From CAVSIS01 sp963814875 (GTDB lineage Bacteria > Acidobacteriota > Thermoanaerobaculia > Thermoanaerobaculales > Sulfomarinibacteraceae), in contig CAWFFJ010000022.1 of assembly GCA_963814875.1 (NCBI GenBank), forward strand, positions 372,001-436,000: a stretch of DNA of 64,000 bases, in the 5' to 3' direction. Shown here piece after piece: positions 49,806-59,247 of the stretch. Both the position numbers and the translations under genes were made by a program. Below the pieces are notes generated by a model. It saw only the letters and a program-made list of their open reading frames with translations, was not told the origin of the DNA and searched no databases. Within the stretch, counting starts at the first letter, position 1. The number at the start of each line of letters is the position of its first letter.

Positions 49806-52394
49806 GTGAGACTCTTTCGGATCATGCGCGCGGACCGGGAAGCCGAGCAGGTCGAGGAGTGCGGCGACCTCCAACGTCGCTTCCGGGACTTCCAGCGACT
49901 GCTCGATGCCAACCACCGCGTGCTGTCAACGCTCTCGGAGCTCGAGGCGCACGCGCGCGGAACCGAGCCCTTCGGAATCGACTACGTCCTGTCGAGCTTC
50001 GCCCTCCTGCGGGAAGGGACCTGCGAGGTCGTCGACGCGATGATTGCCCTCGGGGGAGAGGCCTACGAGGGACTGCGCACCGTCCTGGACGAGGTCAACA
50101 CCCGGATCGAGACGATCCTGACAGGAAGCCGCACGGTTCAACCTGACGTGCTCACGCTGCCACTGTCGGCGGTGGACCTCGAGCGGTCCGGCTCGGTCGG
50201 TCCCAAGAACGCCCAGATCGGTGAGATGCACAACCGTCTCGGTCTGCCCGTCCCCGACGGGTTCGTGGTCACTGCGTGGGCGTACCACCTCTTCCTCGAG
50301 TTCAACGACCTCGGTCAGCGGATCGCCGAGCGCCTGGACCGTATCGACCCCCACCACTACGGTGAGCTGATCGCAGGCGCCCGGGAGATTCGAGAGATGG
50401 TCGTCTCGAGCCCGGTGCCCCGGGAAGTGGACGACGCGATCCGCGCGGCCTACTTCGAGCTCTCTCAGCGCAGCCGTGCGACCCGCTTCGCCCTCCGCTC
50501 GAGCGCCATTGGGGAGGGCGGGCTGATCAGCTTCGCGGGTCAGTACCGGACTCTCCTCGGGGTCCGCGGCTCCGAGCTCGTCGACCGATACCGCGAGGTT
50601 CTCGCAGGCAAGTTCAGCGCCAAGGCGATCTACTACCTGCTGAGCCATTCGCTTTCCGAGGCCGATCTCCCGATGAGCGTCGGCTGTCTGCAGATGATCG
50701 ACGCCGCCGCCAGCGGCGTCGTCTACAGCCGGGATCCAGTTCGCCCGAACGACGACGTCGCGATCGTCACCGCTGTCCTCGGCCTCGGCCAACCCCTGGT
50801 CGACGGTTCCGCGACCCCGGACACGTTTGTCGTGTCGCGCCGCGACGGGAAGACCGTTCGTTCGTGCATCGCCGAGAAACCTCGACGACTGGTGCTCGAC
50901 GAGGCCTCCGGCACGGTCCTGGAGGAGGTGCCGCCAAGCCTGCGCCACGCCCCCGCTGTGTCGCCGGATGTCCTCGCCGATCTCGTCGAATACGCCGCAC
51001 GCCTCGAGGCGCACGGAGGCGGGCCGCAGGACGTCGAATGGGCGCTCGATCGATCCGGTCGCCTTTTCCTGCTCCAGACTCGACCGCTCAAGGTGCGGGC
51101 GGCCGCGAACGCGGGCGTGGCCGAGCCCGATACCGCCGCTCTCGAAATCCTCGCACGCGGCGGGACGACCGTGTGTCCCGGAGCAGGTGCCGGCACCGTG
51201 GTTCACGTTGTGAATCGAGACGACATCCATGCTGCCCCCGAGGGCTGCGTCCTGGTCGCCGAACGCCCGCTCCCGGAGCTGGTCGCCGCCATGGATCGGG
51301 CAGCGGCGCTGATCACCGAGTGCGGTGGCGTGGCGAGTCATATGGCCACGCTTGCGCGGGAGTACGGCCTCCCGACGATTTCGGGTCTGCGCGGCGCGAC
51401 GCAGCTGCCTGAGGGGATCGACGTCACCGTCGATGCGACCACCGCAACGGTCTATGCCGGCTGTCAACCGAACCTGGTCGCGGCCCGCCGCAGGCCGGCC
51501 GATGAAGCCACGGCCGAGGGCGACGCGCACCGCGTGTTGCGCGAGCTGCTCGGCGCGGTGGCGCCCCTCAACCTCCTTCACCCCTCGGACCCGGGGTTCA
51601 CTGCGGAGAGCTGCAAGACCCTGCACGACATCACCCGTTTCGCGCACCAGCAGGCGATGGAGGAGATGTTCCGCCGGGCCGGCGACGCTGATGCTGGACA
51701 TGACGGCAGGCTGCGGCTTCGCACGACGACACCGCTGCTGATCAACCTGCTCTACCTGGAAGGGGAGCCAGATCGCGCCCGGGCCCGCGGGTGGGTCGAC
51801 GAGTCCGACATCCACTGCGCGCCGATGGAGGCGTTCTGGCAGGGCGTTCTCGAGGAGGGGTGGCCGTCGCCGCCGCCAGTGAACTTCAAGGGGTTGATGT
51901 CGATGGTGAGCTCGCACATGCGACGCGCGAGCCGGACTGGATTCTCCGAGGACAGCTACGCGATCCTCGGCCGCGAGTATCTCAACATCAGCCTGCGCAT
52001 GGGGTATCACTTCTCCAACGTCGAGGCGATGTGCACGGCAGAGCCGAACAAGAACGCCATCCGCATCCAGTACAAGCACGGCGGTGCGTCGATCGAGCGA
52101 CGAATCAGGCGCATCCGCCTGATCACAGAGATTCTGGCCGCCGCAGGATTCGAGAGCTTCTCCAAGGGCGACTTCCTGGACTCGCGCATCGCCTACCTGA
52201 GCGCCGAGGCCGTGCTCGAACGGCTCCGCCAGCTGGGTCGACTCGCGATCATGACCAAGCAGCTCGACATGGCACTGTCCACCGATGGCGTGACGGCCTG
52301 GTACCTGACCGACTTCTTGCGCCGCCTCGGCCTCGAGCCGCGGCGACGCCATGAGGCGGGCAACGACACCGCGGACAACGCGGGGGGTCCGTGA
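49806..52394 (+). CDS. PEP-synthase-like PEP/pyruvate-binding and mobile-His protein
   Basis: This 862-residue protein carries the first two domains of PEP synthase/PPDK: the ATP-grasp nucleotide-binding part (SVGPKNAQIGEMHNRLGLPVPDGFVVT; FALRSSAIGEGG; QDVEWALDRSGRLFLLQTRPL) and the mobile phosphohistidine domain with H512 in TECGGVASHMATL. It lacks the PEP-binding TIM barrel. An N-terminal extension (about 1-110) and a C-terminal about 300-residue domain (after 560, including RMGYHFSNVEAMCTAEPNKN) are unassigned. As in rifampin phosphotransferase, it may move phosphate from ATP via His to another target. It is followed by a CBS protein (34 bases) and an SLC13 transporter (19 bases), which may be that target. 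GTG 49806 is chosen with GGAAGTGG upstream. Confidence 0.9.
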   Translation: MRLFRIMRADREAEQVEECGDLQRRFRDFQRLLDANHRVLSTLSELEAHARGTEPFGIDYVLSSFALLREGTCEVVDAMIALGGEAYEGLRTVLDEVNTRIETILTGSRTVQPDVLTLPLSAVDLERSGSVGPKNAQIGEMHNRLGLPVPDGFVVTAWAYHLFLEFNDLGQRIAERLDRIDPHHYGELIAGAREIREMVVSSPVPREVDDAIRAAYFELSQRSRATRFALRSSAIGEGGLISFAGQYRTLLGVRGSELVDRYREVLAGKFSAKAIYYLLSHSLSEADLPMSVGCLQMIDAAASGVVYSRDPVRPNDDVAIVTAVLGLGQPLVDGSATPDTFVVSRRDGKTVRSCIAEKPRRLVLDEASGTVLEEVPPSLRHAPAVSPDVLADLVEYAARLEAHGGGPQDVEWALDRSGRLFLLQTRPLKVRAAANAGVAEPDTAALEILARGGTTVCPGAGAGTVVHVVNRDDIHAAPEGCVLVAERPLPELVAAMDRAAALITECGGVASHMATLAREYGLPTISGLRGATQLPEGIDVTVDATTATVYAGCQPNLVAARRRPADEATAEGDAHRVLRELLGAVAPLNLLHPSDPGFTAESCKTLHDITRFAHQQAMEEMFRRAGDADAGHDGRLRLRTTTPLLINLLYLEGEPDRARARGWVDESDIHCAPMEAFWQGVLEEGWPSPPPVNFKGLMSMVSSHMRRASRTGFSEDSYAILGREYLNISLRMGYHFSNVEAMCTAEPNKNAIRIQYKHGGASIERRIRRIRLITEILAAAGFESFSKGDFLDSRIAYLSAEAVLERLRQLGRLAIMTKQLDMALSTDGVTAWYLTDFLRRLGLEPRRRHEAGNDTADNAGGP

Positions 52395-52428
52395 GCCTGC
52401 GGTCGCTGACTTTTGTCACGACGGGAGT

Positions 52429-52959
52429 ATGAGCATGGAGATCGTCCGCGCCCGCGACATGATGATCCCCCTCGACAACTACCCCCACATTCCCTACTGG
52501 TTCAGCCTACGCCAGGCGATGGCGGAGATGGAGAGCTTTCGCCTCGATCACGACGGCCGCCACTCGCTGCCCCGCGTGGTGCTGGTCTTCGACGAGGCCT
52601 ACAAGCTGCTCGGGCTGGTTCGCCGCCGAGACCTCATGCGTGGTCTGGAACCCCGCTTCTTGCTCTCGGAGCCGATCCACCACTCGAAGGGCATCGTCGA
52701 CGTGAAGCCGGACCGCGATCTCGCTGAGCTCACCTCGGACGGGATCGTCAAGCGGATTCGGGAACAGTCCGAGCGGCCGGTCAGCGAGGTCATGCTCCCG
52801 ATCCGAGCGACGGTGAAACACGACGACCATCTACAGACAATCGTCAACGTGCTGGTCGAAAACGACATGAGCCTCGTTCCCGTGCTCCAGGACGATCAAG
52901 TTGTCGGTGTCGTCCGGACTGTCGAGGTTATGCACGAGCTCGCCAAGCTCGTGCTGTGA
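52429..52959 (+). CDS. CBS domain protein
   Basis: This 176-residue protein consists of two CBS motifs. First: about residues 25-70 (QAMAEMESFRLDHDGRHSLPRVVLVFDEAYKLLGLVRRRDLM). Second: about 115-170 (VMLPIRATVKHDDHLQTIVNVLVENDMSLVPVLQDDQVVGVVRTVEV). A paired CBS unit binds adenine nucleotides and usually gates a partner such as a transporter. CGGGAG precedes ATG 52429. It is placed exactly between the PEP-synthase-like protein and the SLC13 transporter on one strand. Confidence 0.94.
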   Translation: MSMEIVRARDMMIPLDNYPHIPYWFSLRQAMAEMESFRLDHDGRHSLPRVVLVFDEAYKLLGLVRRRDLMRGLEPRFLLSEPIHHSKGIVDVKPDRDLAELTSDGIVKRIREQSERPVSEVMLPIRATVKHDDHLQTIVNVLVENDMSLVPVLQDDQVVGVVRTVEVMHELAKLVL

Positions 52960-52978
52960 GCCGGGAAGGAAACCCGCC

Positions 52979-54520
52979 ATGACTCAGACCTCCCCCACCG
53001 TACGCAGCTCGTCTCCCGGCTCACCGGGTCTGCCTCAGAAACCTGATCAGATCTACCTGTCGGGGGCCGGCGCCCGGCAGCCGATCGACTGGAAGCGCAC
53101 CGGCTTCATCCTGCTCGGCCTCGGACTGTTCCTGCTCGTCTACCTGTCGCCGCCTTGGTCGGCCGCGGTCGACCCGAACGGCGAGTCGTTTCCTCTGCCC
53201 CCTGAGGGCAAGGCAGCCATCGCCCTTTTCCTGCTCACCGCGACCTGGTGGGTCTTCGAGGTCATCCCGATCGGGGTCACCTCGATCGCGGTCGGCGTTC
53301 TCCAGGCGCTGTTCCTGATTCGGCCGGCGCGGGTAGCGTTCACGGACTTCATGGATCCGTCGGTGTGGTTCATCATCGGGTCGATCGTGATCGGCATGGT
53401 GTTCTCCAAGACCGGCCTGACCAAACGCATGGCCTACCGGATGCTGGTTCTGGTCGGGGAGCGAACCAGCATGATTTACCTCGGCTGCTTCGTCATGACC
53501 GCGGGTCTGACTCTGATCATGGCCCACACCGCGGTCGCCGCAGCCGTGTACCCACTGCTGATGGCGATCTACTCCCTGTACGAGGAGGGCGACCGGCCGA
53601 CCCGTTTCGGCAAGGGCCTGTTCATCGGAATGGCTTTCGTGGCAGGCGCCGGGAGCATCGTGACCCTGCTCGGCGCCGCTCGCGGCGCGGTCGCGGTCGG
53701 CTTTTTCAAGGACATTGTCGGACGCGAGATCTCCTTTTTCGAGTACAGCTACTACCTGTTCCCCGTCGGCTGGGGGATGGTCGCGCTGCTATGGGTGTTC
53801 TTCATGCTCTGCTTCCGCCCCGAGCGTAAGACCATCCCCGGCCTGCGCGAGCGCGCAAAGAGCCTCTATGCACGTCTCGGCCCGATGTCCCGGACCGAGA
53901 TCCTCACCCTGGTCATCGTCTTCTCCGCAATCGCCGTGATGAGCCTGCGCTCCTTCGTGCCGGCACTCAAACCCCTCGACAAGAGCGCCATCATCCTCGT
54001 CACGACCGTCCTCTTCTTTCTCTTCAAGGTGCTCAAGATCTCCGACCTCGAGGAGGTTCCATGGAACATCGTGCTCCTGTTCGGCGGCGCGATGAGCATC
54101 GGCTTCTGCCTGTGGCAGACGGGGGCGGCGAAGTGGATGGCCATCAAGTGGCTGATGCTGTTCCAGAACGCCCACTGGTTCGTGTTCGTGATGGGGATCG
54201 CCTTCTTCGTCCTGGTGATGACCAACTTCATCATGAACGTCGCGGCGATTGCGATCTCGCTGCCGGTGGCGCTGGTCATCGCGCCCTACCTGCACGTGGC
54301 GCCCGAAGTGGTGTTGTTCGCCGCCCTGGTGACAGCAGGAATGCCGTTCATGCTCCTGGTCGGAGCCGCACCCAACGCCATCGCCTATGAGTCGAGGCAG
54401 TTCACATCCGGGGAGTTCTTTCTCTACGGTCTGCCCGCCAGCCTGCTCCTGATGGTCGTGCTCGGGCTCGCGGTGGCCGTGGTCTGGCCGCTCATGGGGA
54501 TGCCGGTCGTGACCCACTGA
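52979..54520 (+). CDS. SLC13/DASS family sodium:anion symporter
   Basis: This 513-residue transporter with about 11-13 helices belongs to the divalent anion:sodium symporter family that imports dicarboxylates (succinate, citrate) or sulfate. Family landmarks are the helix PEGKAAIALFLLTATWWVFEVIPIGVTSIAVGVLQ, VPWNIVLLFGGAMSIGFCLWQTG, and MTNFIMNVAAIAISLPVALVIAPYL. The second SNT-type motif appears as TAGMPFMLLVGAAPNAI. The expected SNT residues differ, so ion coupling is uncertain. ATG 52979 follows GAAGGA. It is the third gene of the PEP-synthase-like/CBS/SLC13 operon; it overlaps the convergent GGDEF gene by 29 bases. Confidence 0.93.
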   Translation: MTQTSPTVRSSSPGSPGLPQKPDQIYLSGAGARQPIDWKRTGFILLGLGLFLLVYLSPPWSAAVDPNGESFPLPPEGKAAIALFLLTATWWVFEVIPIGVTSIAVGVLQALFLIRPARVAFTDFMDPSVWFIIGSIVIGMVFSKTGLTKRMAYRMLVLVGERTSMIYLGCFVMTAGLTLIMAHTAVAAAVYPLLMAIYSLYEEGDRPTRFGKGLFIGMAFVAGAGSIVTLLGAARGAVAVGFFKDIVGREISFFEYSYYLFPVGWGMVALLWVFFMLCFRPERKTIPGLRERAKSLYARLGPMSRTEILTLVIVFSAIAVMSLRSFVPALKPLDKSAIILVTTVLFFLFKVLKISDLEEVPWNIVLLFGGAMSIGFCLWQTGAAKWMAIKWLMLFQNAHWFVFVMGIAFFVLVMTNFIMNVAAIAISLPVALVIAPYLHVAPEVVLFAALVTAGMPFMLLVGAAPNAIAYESRQFTSGEFFLYGLPASLLLMVVLGLAVAVVWPLMGMPVVTH

Positions 54521-56123
54521 CCGGCGTACCACCCGACCGGTCGCACTCGACCCGGTCACGCCCGGACCGCTTTGCCGTGTAGAGCGCGTCGTCGGCCCGC
54601 TTGAGCAGGTCGTCGAGGCCACGGTCGCCGGAGACGAGCTCGGAGACACCGATGCTCACGGTGACCGACACCTTATCGCCGTTCCCGCGCACCCGCAGCC
54701 CGGCCAGACGCTGCCGAAGGCGCTCGGCCGCGGACGCCGCCGCCGTGATGTCGATCTCCGGCAGCAGCACCGCGAACTCCTCGCCACCGACCCGACCGAA
54801 GAGGTCCTCCGCCCGCAGGGCTGCCCGACAGGCGCGCCCAACCACCGCCAGAACCTCGTCACCCACTGCATGTCCCCAGCGATCGTTGACCTGCTTGAAC
54901 AGATCGAGGTCGAACATCATGGCGGACAACGGGCGGCGGTGGCGACGGGCCCGCGCGACCTCGGCCTCTCCGCGAACGAAGAAGCTGTGGCGGTTGTGGG
55001 CGCCGGTGAGCGTGTCGGTCGTCGCGAGCCGGGTCAGCTCGTCCTCGAGGCGCTTGCGGTCGGTCACGTCACGGGCCACGGTCTGGACCGCCAGGCCTTC
55101 CGGGAAGGTCGCCAGCGTCGAGACGATCTCGACGTCCCGCCAGCGACCGTCCTGCCCCCGTAGCCGCACCTGGGCGGGGGGAAGCGGCCCGCCGTTCGCA
55201 TCCAGCGTGGCCAACCGCTCCCGGATCATCGCCGCCGATTCCTCGTCCACGTAGTCAGCAATCTCCAGCCCTATCAGGGACGACGGATCGGTCGCGCCGA
55301 CGATCTGTGCCGCCTCCGGATTGGCGTAGATCACCGCGCCGCGACGGTGCAGCACAATCGCTTGGGGCGAGTGCTCGACCAGGTTCCGGTAGCGCTCTTC
55401 GCTGCCGACCAGCGCCTGTTCTGCCGCCGCTCGGGCCTCGACCTCCCGGCTCAGCGCCTCGCGGGCCCTGCGTTCCGCCTCCAGCGTCGCGAACTGGCGT
55501 CGGCGGGTTCGCTGCTCCAGACGGTCGCCGAACGAGCCGAGCACGTTGACCAGGGCCAAGTAGAGCACCACCAGAGCAAGCTCGTTGGCCTGCGGTTCGA
55601 GCCGGACCAGCACAACACCCAGAAAGCCGAGGCTCAACACCACCGCGCACGCGGTCGTCACGATTGGCGATGCCGGGACAAAGAGGTACACCACCAGCAG
55701 GATGACGATCACGGTCAATGCATGCACCATGACGTCACCGGGGCTCAGCGCGATGATCGCGCAGGTCGCGGCGCCCATCGCGAGGATGATGGCCGCGAGC
55801 CCGGTATCGCACCAGCTCGGCCGGCGCAGTGACCGTGCCATGGCAAGCCCGAAACCGAGCACAGCTGCGGCCACGGCAATCCGAACGCCGAGCAGCAGTA
55901 TCCGGAGCTCGACGTCCTGGACGAGCAGGACGTCGATCACGAATCCGGCCAGGTAGAACACGGCGCCGGCGATCGAGACCAGCCGGATTCTCCGAGCAGT
56001 CGTTTCCCAGCTCTGCGCGTGATAGAGCGCCTCCCACTCGGCGCTGGCAAACTCGCCGGTCAACCGGGAGACTTCAGGTTCATGCAGGCTCGCCAGATGC
56101 CCCCCCTTGGCGAAGACTCGCAC
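54492..56123 (-). CDS. Membrane PAS-GGDEF diguanylate cyclase
   Basis: This 543-residue protein has a membrane sensor with about six helices in residues 45-200 (IRLVSIAGAVFYLAGFVIDVLL through ELALVVLYLALVNVLGSF), a coiled coil (about 205-240), a PAS domain (about 245-365, beginning EERYRNLVEHSPQAIVLHRRGAVIYAN), and a GGDEF domain (about 370-540) with MFDLDLFKQVNDRWGHAVGDEVL and GGEEFAVLLPE. GGEEF is an active variant, so it should make cyclic di-GMP in response to a membrane or redox cue. GTG 56123 has GGAGG immediately upstream, which is unusually close; an internal start is possible. Its 3-prime end overlaps SLC13 by 29 bases. Confidence 0.9.
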   Translation of the reverse strand: MRVFAKGGHLASLHEPEVSRLTGEFASAEWEALYHAQSWETTARRIRLVSIAGAVFYLAGFVIDVLLVQDVELRILLLGVRIAVAAAVLGFGLAMARSLRRPSWCDTGLAAIILAMGAATCAIIALSPGDVMVHALTVIVILLVVYLFVPASPIVTTACAVVLSLGFLGVVLVRLEPQANELALVVLYLALVNVLGSFGDRLEQRTRRRQFATLEAERRAREALSREVEARAAAEQALVGSEERYRNLVEHSPQAIVLHRRGAVIYANPEAAQIVGATDPSSLIGLEIADYVDEESAAMIRERLATLDANGGPLPPAQVRLRGQDGRWRDVEIVSTLATFPEGLAVQTVARDVTDRKRLEDELTRLATTDTLTGAHNRHSFFVRGEAEVARARRHRRPLSAMMFDLDLFKQVNDRWGHAVGDEVLAVVGRACRAALRAEDLFGRVGGEEFAVLLPEIDITAAASAAERLRQRLAGLRVRGNGDKVSVTVSIGVSELVSGDRGLDDLLKRADDALYTAKRSGRDRVECDRSGGTPVSGSRPASP

Positions 56124-56352
56124 CCTCCGGCTACGACGTCAGATCAGCTCGCGTACCGATTCCCGTCACGCGGGCCCACAGCACCGGTCGGCTCCGTCGG
56201 CGATCGCCACACGCTGAACCAACCCGCCATCGGCCGACCTTCCGTCCCTCAGGGCCACTGCCTTCCCGACGATTCTCGCACGAGACTCGCCGGCCCGCGT
56301 CCCTACTACGGTGTGGAAGCAGCAATCGCGAGAAGACCTGCCCGGAGTGGGT

Positions 56353-56505
56353 TCAGTGCGCCTGCCCAGCCGGATGGGCGTGGCCGTGGTCGGGGCAAGG
56401 GTAGGAAGACCGGAACTCCCTGACCAAAACCCGCAGCGCCTCGACATGCCCCAGGTCAGTCGTCTGCTTGCACTTCATGGCCTCGATCAACATCGAGTGC
56501 AGGAT
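56353..56505 (-). CDS. Possible small ORF, unassigned
   Basis: In the 456-nt gap between the GGDEF and M23 genes a 50-codon frame reads MILHSMLIEAMKCKQTTDLG and continues to CPDHGHAHP near its end, a Cys/His-rich tail that could bind metal. There is no convincing Shine-Dalgarno. It may be a real small protein, a gene remnant, or chance. The rest of the gap shows nothing I can support. Confidence 0.2.
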   Translation of the reverse strand: MLHSMLIEAMKCKQTTDLGHVEALRVLVREFRSSYPCPDHGHAHPAGQAH

Positions 56506-56579
56506 CATCAGGGTCGTGTTGCGAGGCGACGCCCGGCGGGGCACTGCCCCTCGGCTCCCATTCCGGACGGCACGGACGC

Positions 56580-57980
56580 TCAGGACGCGGCGGCAGGCAG
56601 TTTCGACGTCAGCGAGTTGCGGATCCACGCCGGATCGAGCCACTCGAGGGGATCCACCGAAGTCCCGTGCACGAACACCTCGAAGTGGAGATGGTCGCCT
56701 CCAGCGAGCCCGGTTGCGCCGGTTCGGGCAATCGTCTGGCCCCGCGACACCACGTCGCCGGCCGCCACGTCGATCTGGGACAAGTGGCCGTAGCCGGTCA
56801 TGACGCCCAATCCATGATCGATGAGCACGAAGTTCCCGTAGATCGCGAGCCAGCCGGCGTAGACCACTCGCCCCGCGTTCGCCGCGGGCACCGGCGAGCG
56901 CGCGGTCGATGCGAGGTCAAGCCCGAGGTGCGTCTGATGGTCGACGACCTCGCCCTTGTACCTGTACGTCCGCCGGTCCGCGAAGCCGGCCTGAACGGCG
57001 CCCCGCGGAAGCTGCAGGAAGGCCCCGTCCCACAGCGGTCGACCGGCGGTGTCGGACGAAAGGTCCCGGATCACCAGGAGGTCGCGTTTCCGCTCGGCGC
57101 CGTTGATCTCCAGGTACTGGTCGAGCAGCGATCCGTGCGCCATCAGACCGGGGGTCCGACTGACAATGGCCGGGACCACGCGCTCGAGGAAGGCATCCGA
57201 AATCTCGACGGCATCGTCGTGCTCCGCCCTGGTGCGGAAGCCGTCGAGGAACGGCTGCTCCGCCCGGTTGCCTGCGTCGTCCTCAGCGAACGCCCGCACC
57301 TGATTGCCGTCAGTGAGATCCCATGGCACCGCGTACACCGCGACCCGCTCGTCCGCTCGAATGCCGGGCATGGACGATGCCGGCGAGACCGCCTGACCGG
57401 CCCGCACTCCACACGAGGAGACGTGTTCACCGATCCTGAGCACGACCACCCCGCTGCCGCCCTCGCGGACGAAGTGCCCTTGCGAGACGATCTCCAGTCG
57501 CGGCGGCCGGGTCCGGACCGGGAGCGTGACCTCGGTCATGGCGGGCTTGGCCCGGCGCAGGGGTCCGTGGGCGCGATCGGCGACCGCACGCACGACCGCC
57601 GGGCCGTCGACCAACCACGGCTGACTCAACGTTCCGACCGTCGCCTCGAGCACGGTCTCGGCGTTCGCCGTCCGGCCGGGCAGGGCAAACGGACTGTGCC
57701 GGCTGAAGCTCCGTTCCGCAACCACTTCGACCCGGTCGCCCTGGACGAGCTCGAGGCGAACGCTCCCGAGGCCGTCCTTCGGCTCCCGAAAGCTCGCGCT
57801 CACCTGATTGGCGCTGCCGATTGCTGGAAAGGACGTCTTCAGCGTGATCTCCGGCGTCCCGCCGACATGGAATGCGCCGCGCGCGGCCCACGCCACGACC
57901 GCCACCGCAACGACGGCGAGCACCAGTCGCCAGCGGCCTCCACCCTTGGACCGGCTTGACCGCATCGATCTCCTGTTCAT
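56580..57980 (-). CDS. M23 family LytM-type endopeptidase, membrane-anchored
   Basis: This 466-residue protein is an inner-membrane-anchored peptidoglycan endopeptidase of the M23 family. The N terminus has a basic segment and one helix (LVLAVVAVAVVAWAARGAF). Residues about 45-330 form a beta-rich region. The catalytic M23 domain occupies the last about 130 residues: THLGLDLASTARSPVPAANAGRVVYAGWLAIYGNFVLIDHGLGVMTGYGHLSQ and GDHLHFEVFVHG, preserving the H-D and HxH zinc ligands. It may cut cell-wall cross-links or serve as a LytM factor. ATG 57980 with GGGAG upstream is used; other in-frame starts lie close by. Confidence 0.92.
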   Translation of the reverse strand: MNRRSMRSSRSKGGGRWRLVLAVVAVAVVAWAARGAFHVGGTPEITLKTSFPAIGSANQVSASFREPKDGLGSVRLELVQGDRVEVVAERSFSRHSPFALPGRTANAETVLEATVGTLSQPWLVDGPAVVRAVADRAHGPLRRAKPAMTEVTLPVRTRPPRLEIVSQGHFVREGGSGVVVLRIGEHVSSCGVRAGQAVSPASSMPGIRADERVAVYAVPWDLTDGNQVRAFAEDDAGNRAEQPFLDGFRTRAEHDDAVEISDAFLERVVPAIVSRTPGLMAHGSLLDQYLEINGAERKRDLLVIRDLSSDTAGRPLWDGAFLQLPRGAVQAGFADRRTYRYKGEVVDHQTHLGLDLASTARSPVPAANAGRVVYAGWLAIYGNFVLIDHGLGVMTGYGHLSQIDVAAGDVVSRGQTIARTGATGLAGGDHLHFEVFVHGTSVDPLEWLDPAWIRNSLTSKLPAAAS

Positions 57981-58341
57981 GAGCACTCCCGGGCCACGCC
58001 GTAGGGACGACGTGACGGCGGTTCACTATAGCGCGCCGGCGGGACACGACGCAGCCGGACAACCCTCGCCTGCGACCCGGGTCACTCAGAGGTCGCCGAA
58101 GCGCAGCTTCAAGGCCCGGATGACCAGCTCGGCACAGCCCTCGACACCGAACGCGCTTGCGATGTCCTCGAGAACAACCTATGCCGCAGTGTGACGAGAT
58201 GCCACACGGCGCATGCGGAGTGAGGGGTGAGGAGTGAGAAGTCAGGAGTGCAGGCTCAAGAGCCCATGCACGACGTCGCTTTCTCTCGTCGTTGCTCTTT
58301 TCTCTTTCTTCTTCACTCTTCACTGGTCCCCTGGAGGAGCC
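57981..58341. other. Intergenic region with low-complexity runs and a possible gene remnant
   Basis: The 361-nt gap contains a GTGAGGAGTGAGAAG run near 58220-58250 and a pyrimidine-rich run near 58285-58320. On the minus strand, 58086 to about 58180 reads VLEDIASAFGVEGCAELVIRALKLRFGDL followed by a stop. That looks like the tail of a lost gene, but I cannot name it. Nothing else is supported. Confidence 0.3.
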
Positions 58342-59121
58342 TCACGCGACGGGGTTGCTCAGGCAGCCGATACCCGATATCTCGACCTCGACCAGGTCGC
58401 CCGCCACCAGGGGACCGACCCCGGCCGGGGTCCCCGTGAGGAGCACGTCGCCCGGCTCGAGGGTCATCACGGCCGCGGCCCAGGCCACGATGGCCGATGG
58501 CGAGAACACCATCTCGCTCGTGTTGCCCTGCTGGCGCGGCTCGCCGTTGACCCGACACACGATCTCGCGCCCGGCCACAGCCCCCTCGTCGACGCCGGCG
58601 ACCAGCCACGGCCCGAGCGGGCAGAAGGTGTCGAAGCCCTTGCCGCGAGTCCACTGCCCGTCGCGGCGCTGGAGGTCCCGGGCGGTCACGTCGTTGGCAC
58701 AGGTGATGCCCGCGACGACGTCCCACGCCTCCTCCGGCCTCACGCCGCGGCATCTGCGTCCGATCACGAGAGCGAGCTCGGCCTCGTGCTCGACCCGCTC
58801 CGACAGCGCCGGTAGCACGATGGTGTCTTTCGGTCCGATCACGCTCGAAGGCGGCTTGAGGAACAGCAGCGGCTCCTTGGGCACCTCGGCGGCATGCTCG
58901 GCGGCATGGGCGACGTAGTTCCGGCCAACGCAGACGATCTTGGTCGGGCGCGCTGGTGCCAGCAGGCGGACGTCGCCAACCCGGCCCAGCACACGCCCGG
59001 GGCGTGGTGTCTGCCCGTCGAACGGAGAGCCCGCGACCTCCGCCAGCTCGTTCCCTACGACCACGGCCCACCGCGCCTCGCCTCCGGTCACAACCCGCGC
59101 CCACCGCATCGGCTCGGTCAT
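58342..59121 (-). CDS. Fumarylacetoacetate hydrolase family protein
   Basis: This 259-residue enzyme of the FAH/HpaG superfamily hydrolyses or decarboxylates beta-diketo acids. Family motifs are clear: PTKIVCVGRNYVAHAAEH, LFLKPPSSVIGPKDTIVLP, VEHEAELALVIGRRCRGV with metal-binding Glu residues, FDTFCPLGPWLV, and LTGTPAGVGPL near the C terminus. The set matches the bacterial FAHD1-like subgroup (acylpyruvase/oxaloacetate decarboxylase activities in relatives), so the exact substrate is not certain. It is transcribed alone, divergent from ppk1 with about 126 bases between. Confidence 0.95.
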   Translation of the reverse strand: MTEPMRWARVVTGGEARWAVVVGNELAEVAGSPFDGQTPRPGRVLGRVGDVRLLAPARPTKIVCVGRNYVAHAAEHAAEVPKEPLLFLKPPSSVIGPKDTIVLPALSERVEHEAELALVIGRRCRGVRPEEAWDVVAGITCANDVTARDLQRRDGQWTRGKGFDTFCPLGPWLVAGVDEGAVAGREIVCRVNGEPRQQGNTSEMVFSPSAIVAWAAAVMTLEPGDVLLTGTPAGVGPLVAGDLVEVEISGIGCLSNPVA

Positions 59122-59247
59122 CGCCCCGACCCTCCGTTGACCTATCCTAACCCGCTCACGCCAGGAACCCGCTGGGCAGAGGCGCTGTTACACTGGACTT
59201 TCGGTCCCCATCGGAGGACCGGTGCAGACCACGATGCGGAGGCCTCG

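Noticed and set aside
49926..52352. 808-codon open frame opposite the PEP-synthase-like gene
   Set aside because: Mirror-frame artefact in GC-rich coding DNA; codon pattern follows the plus-strand gene.
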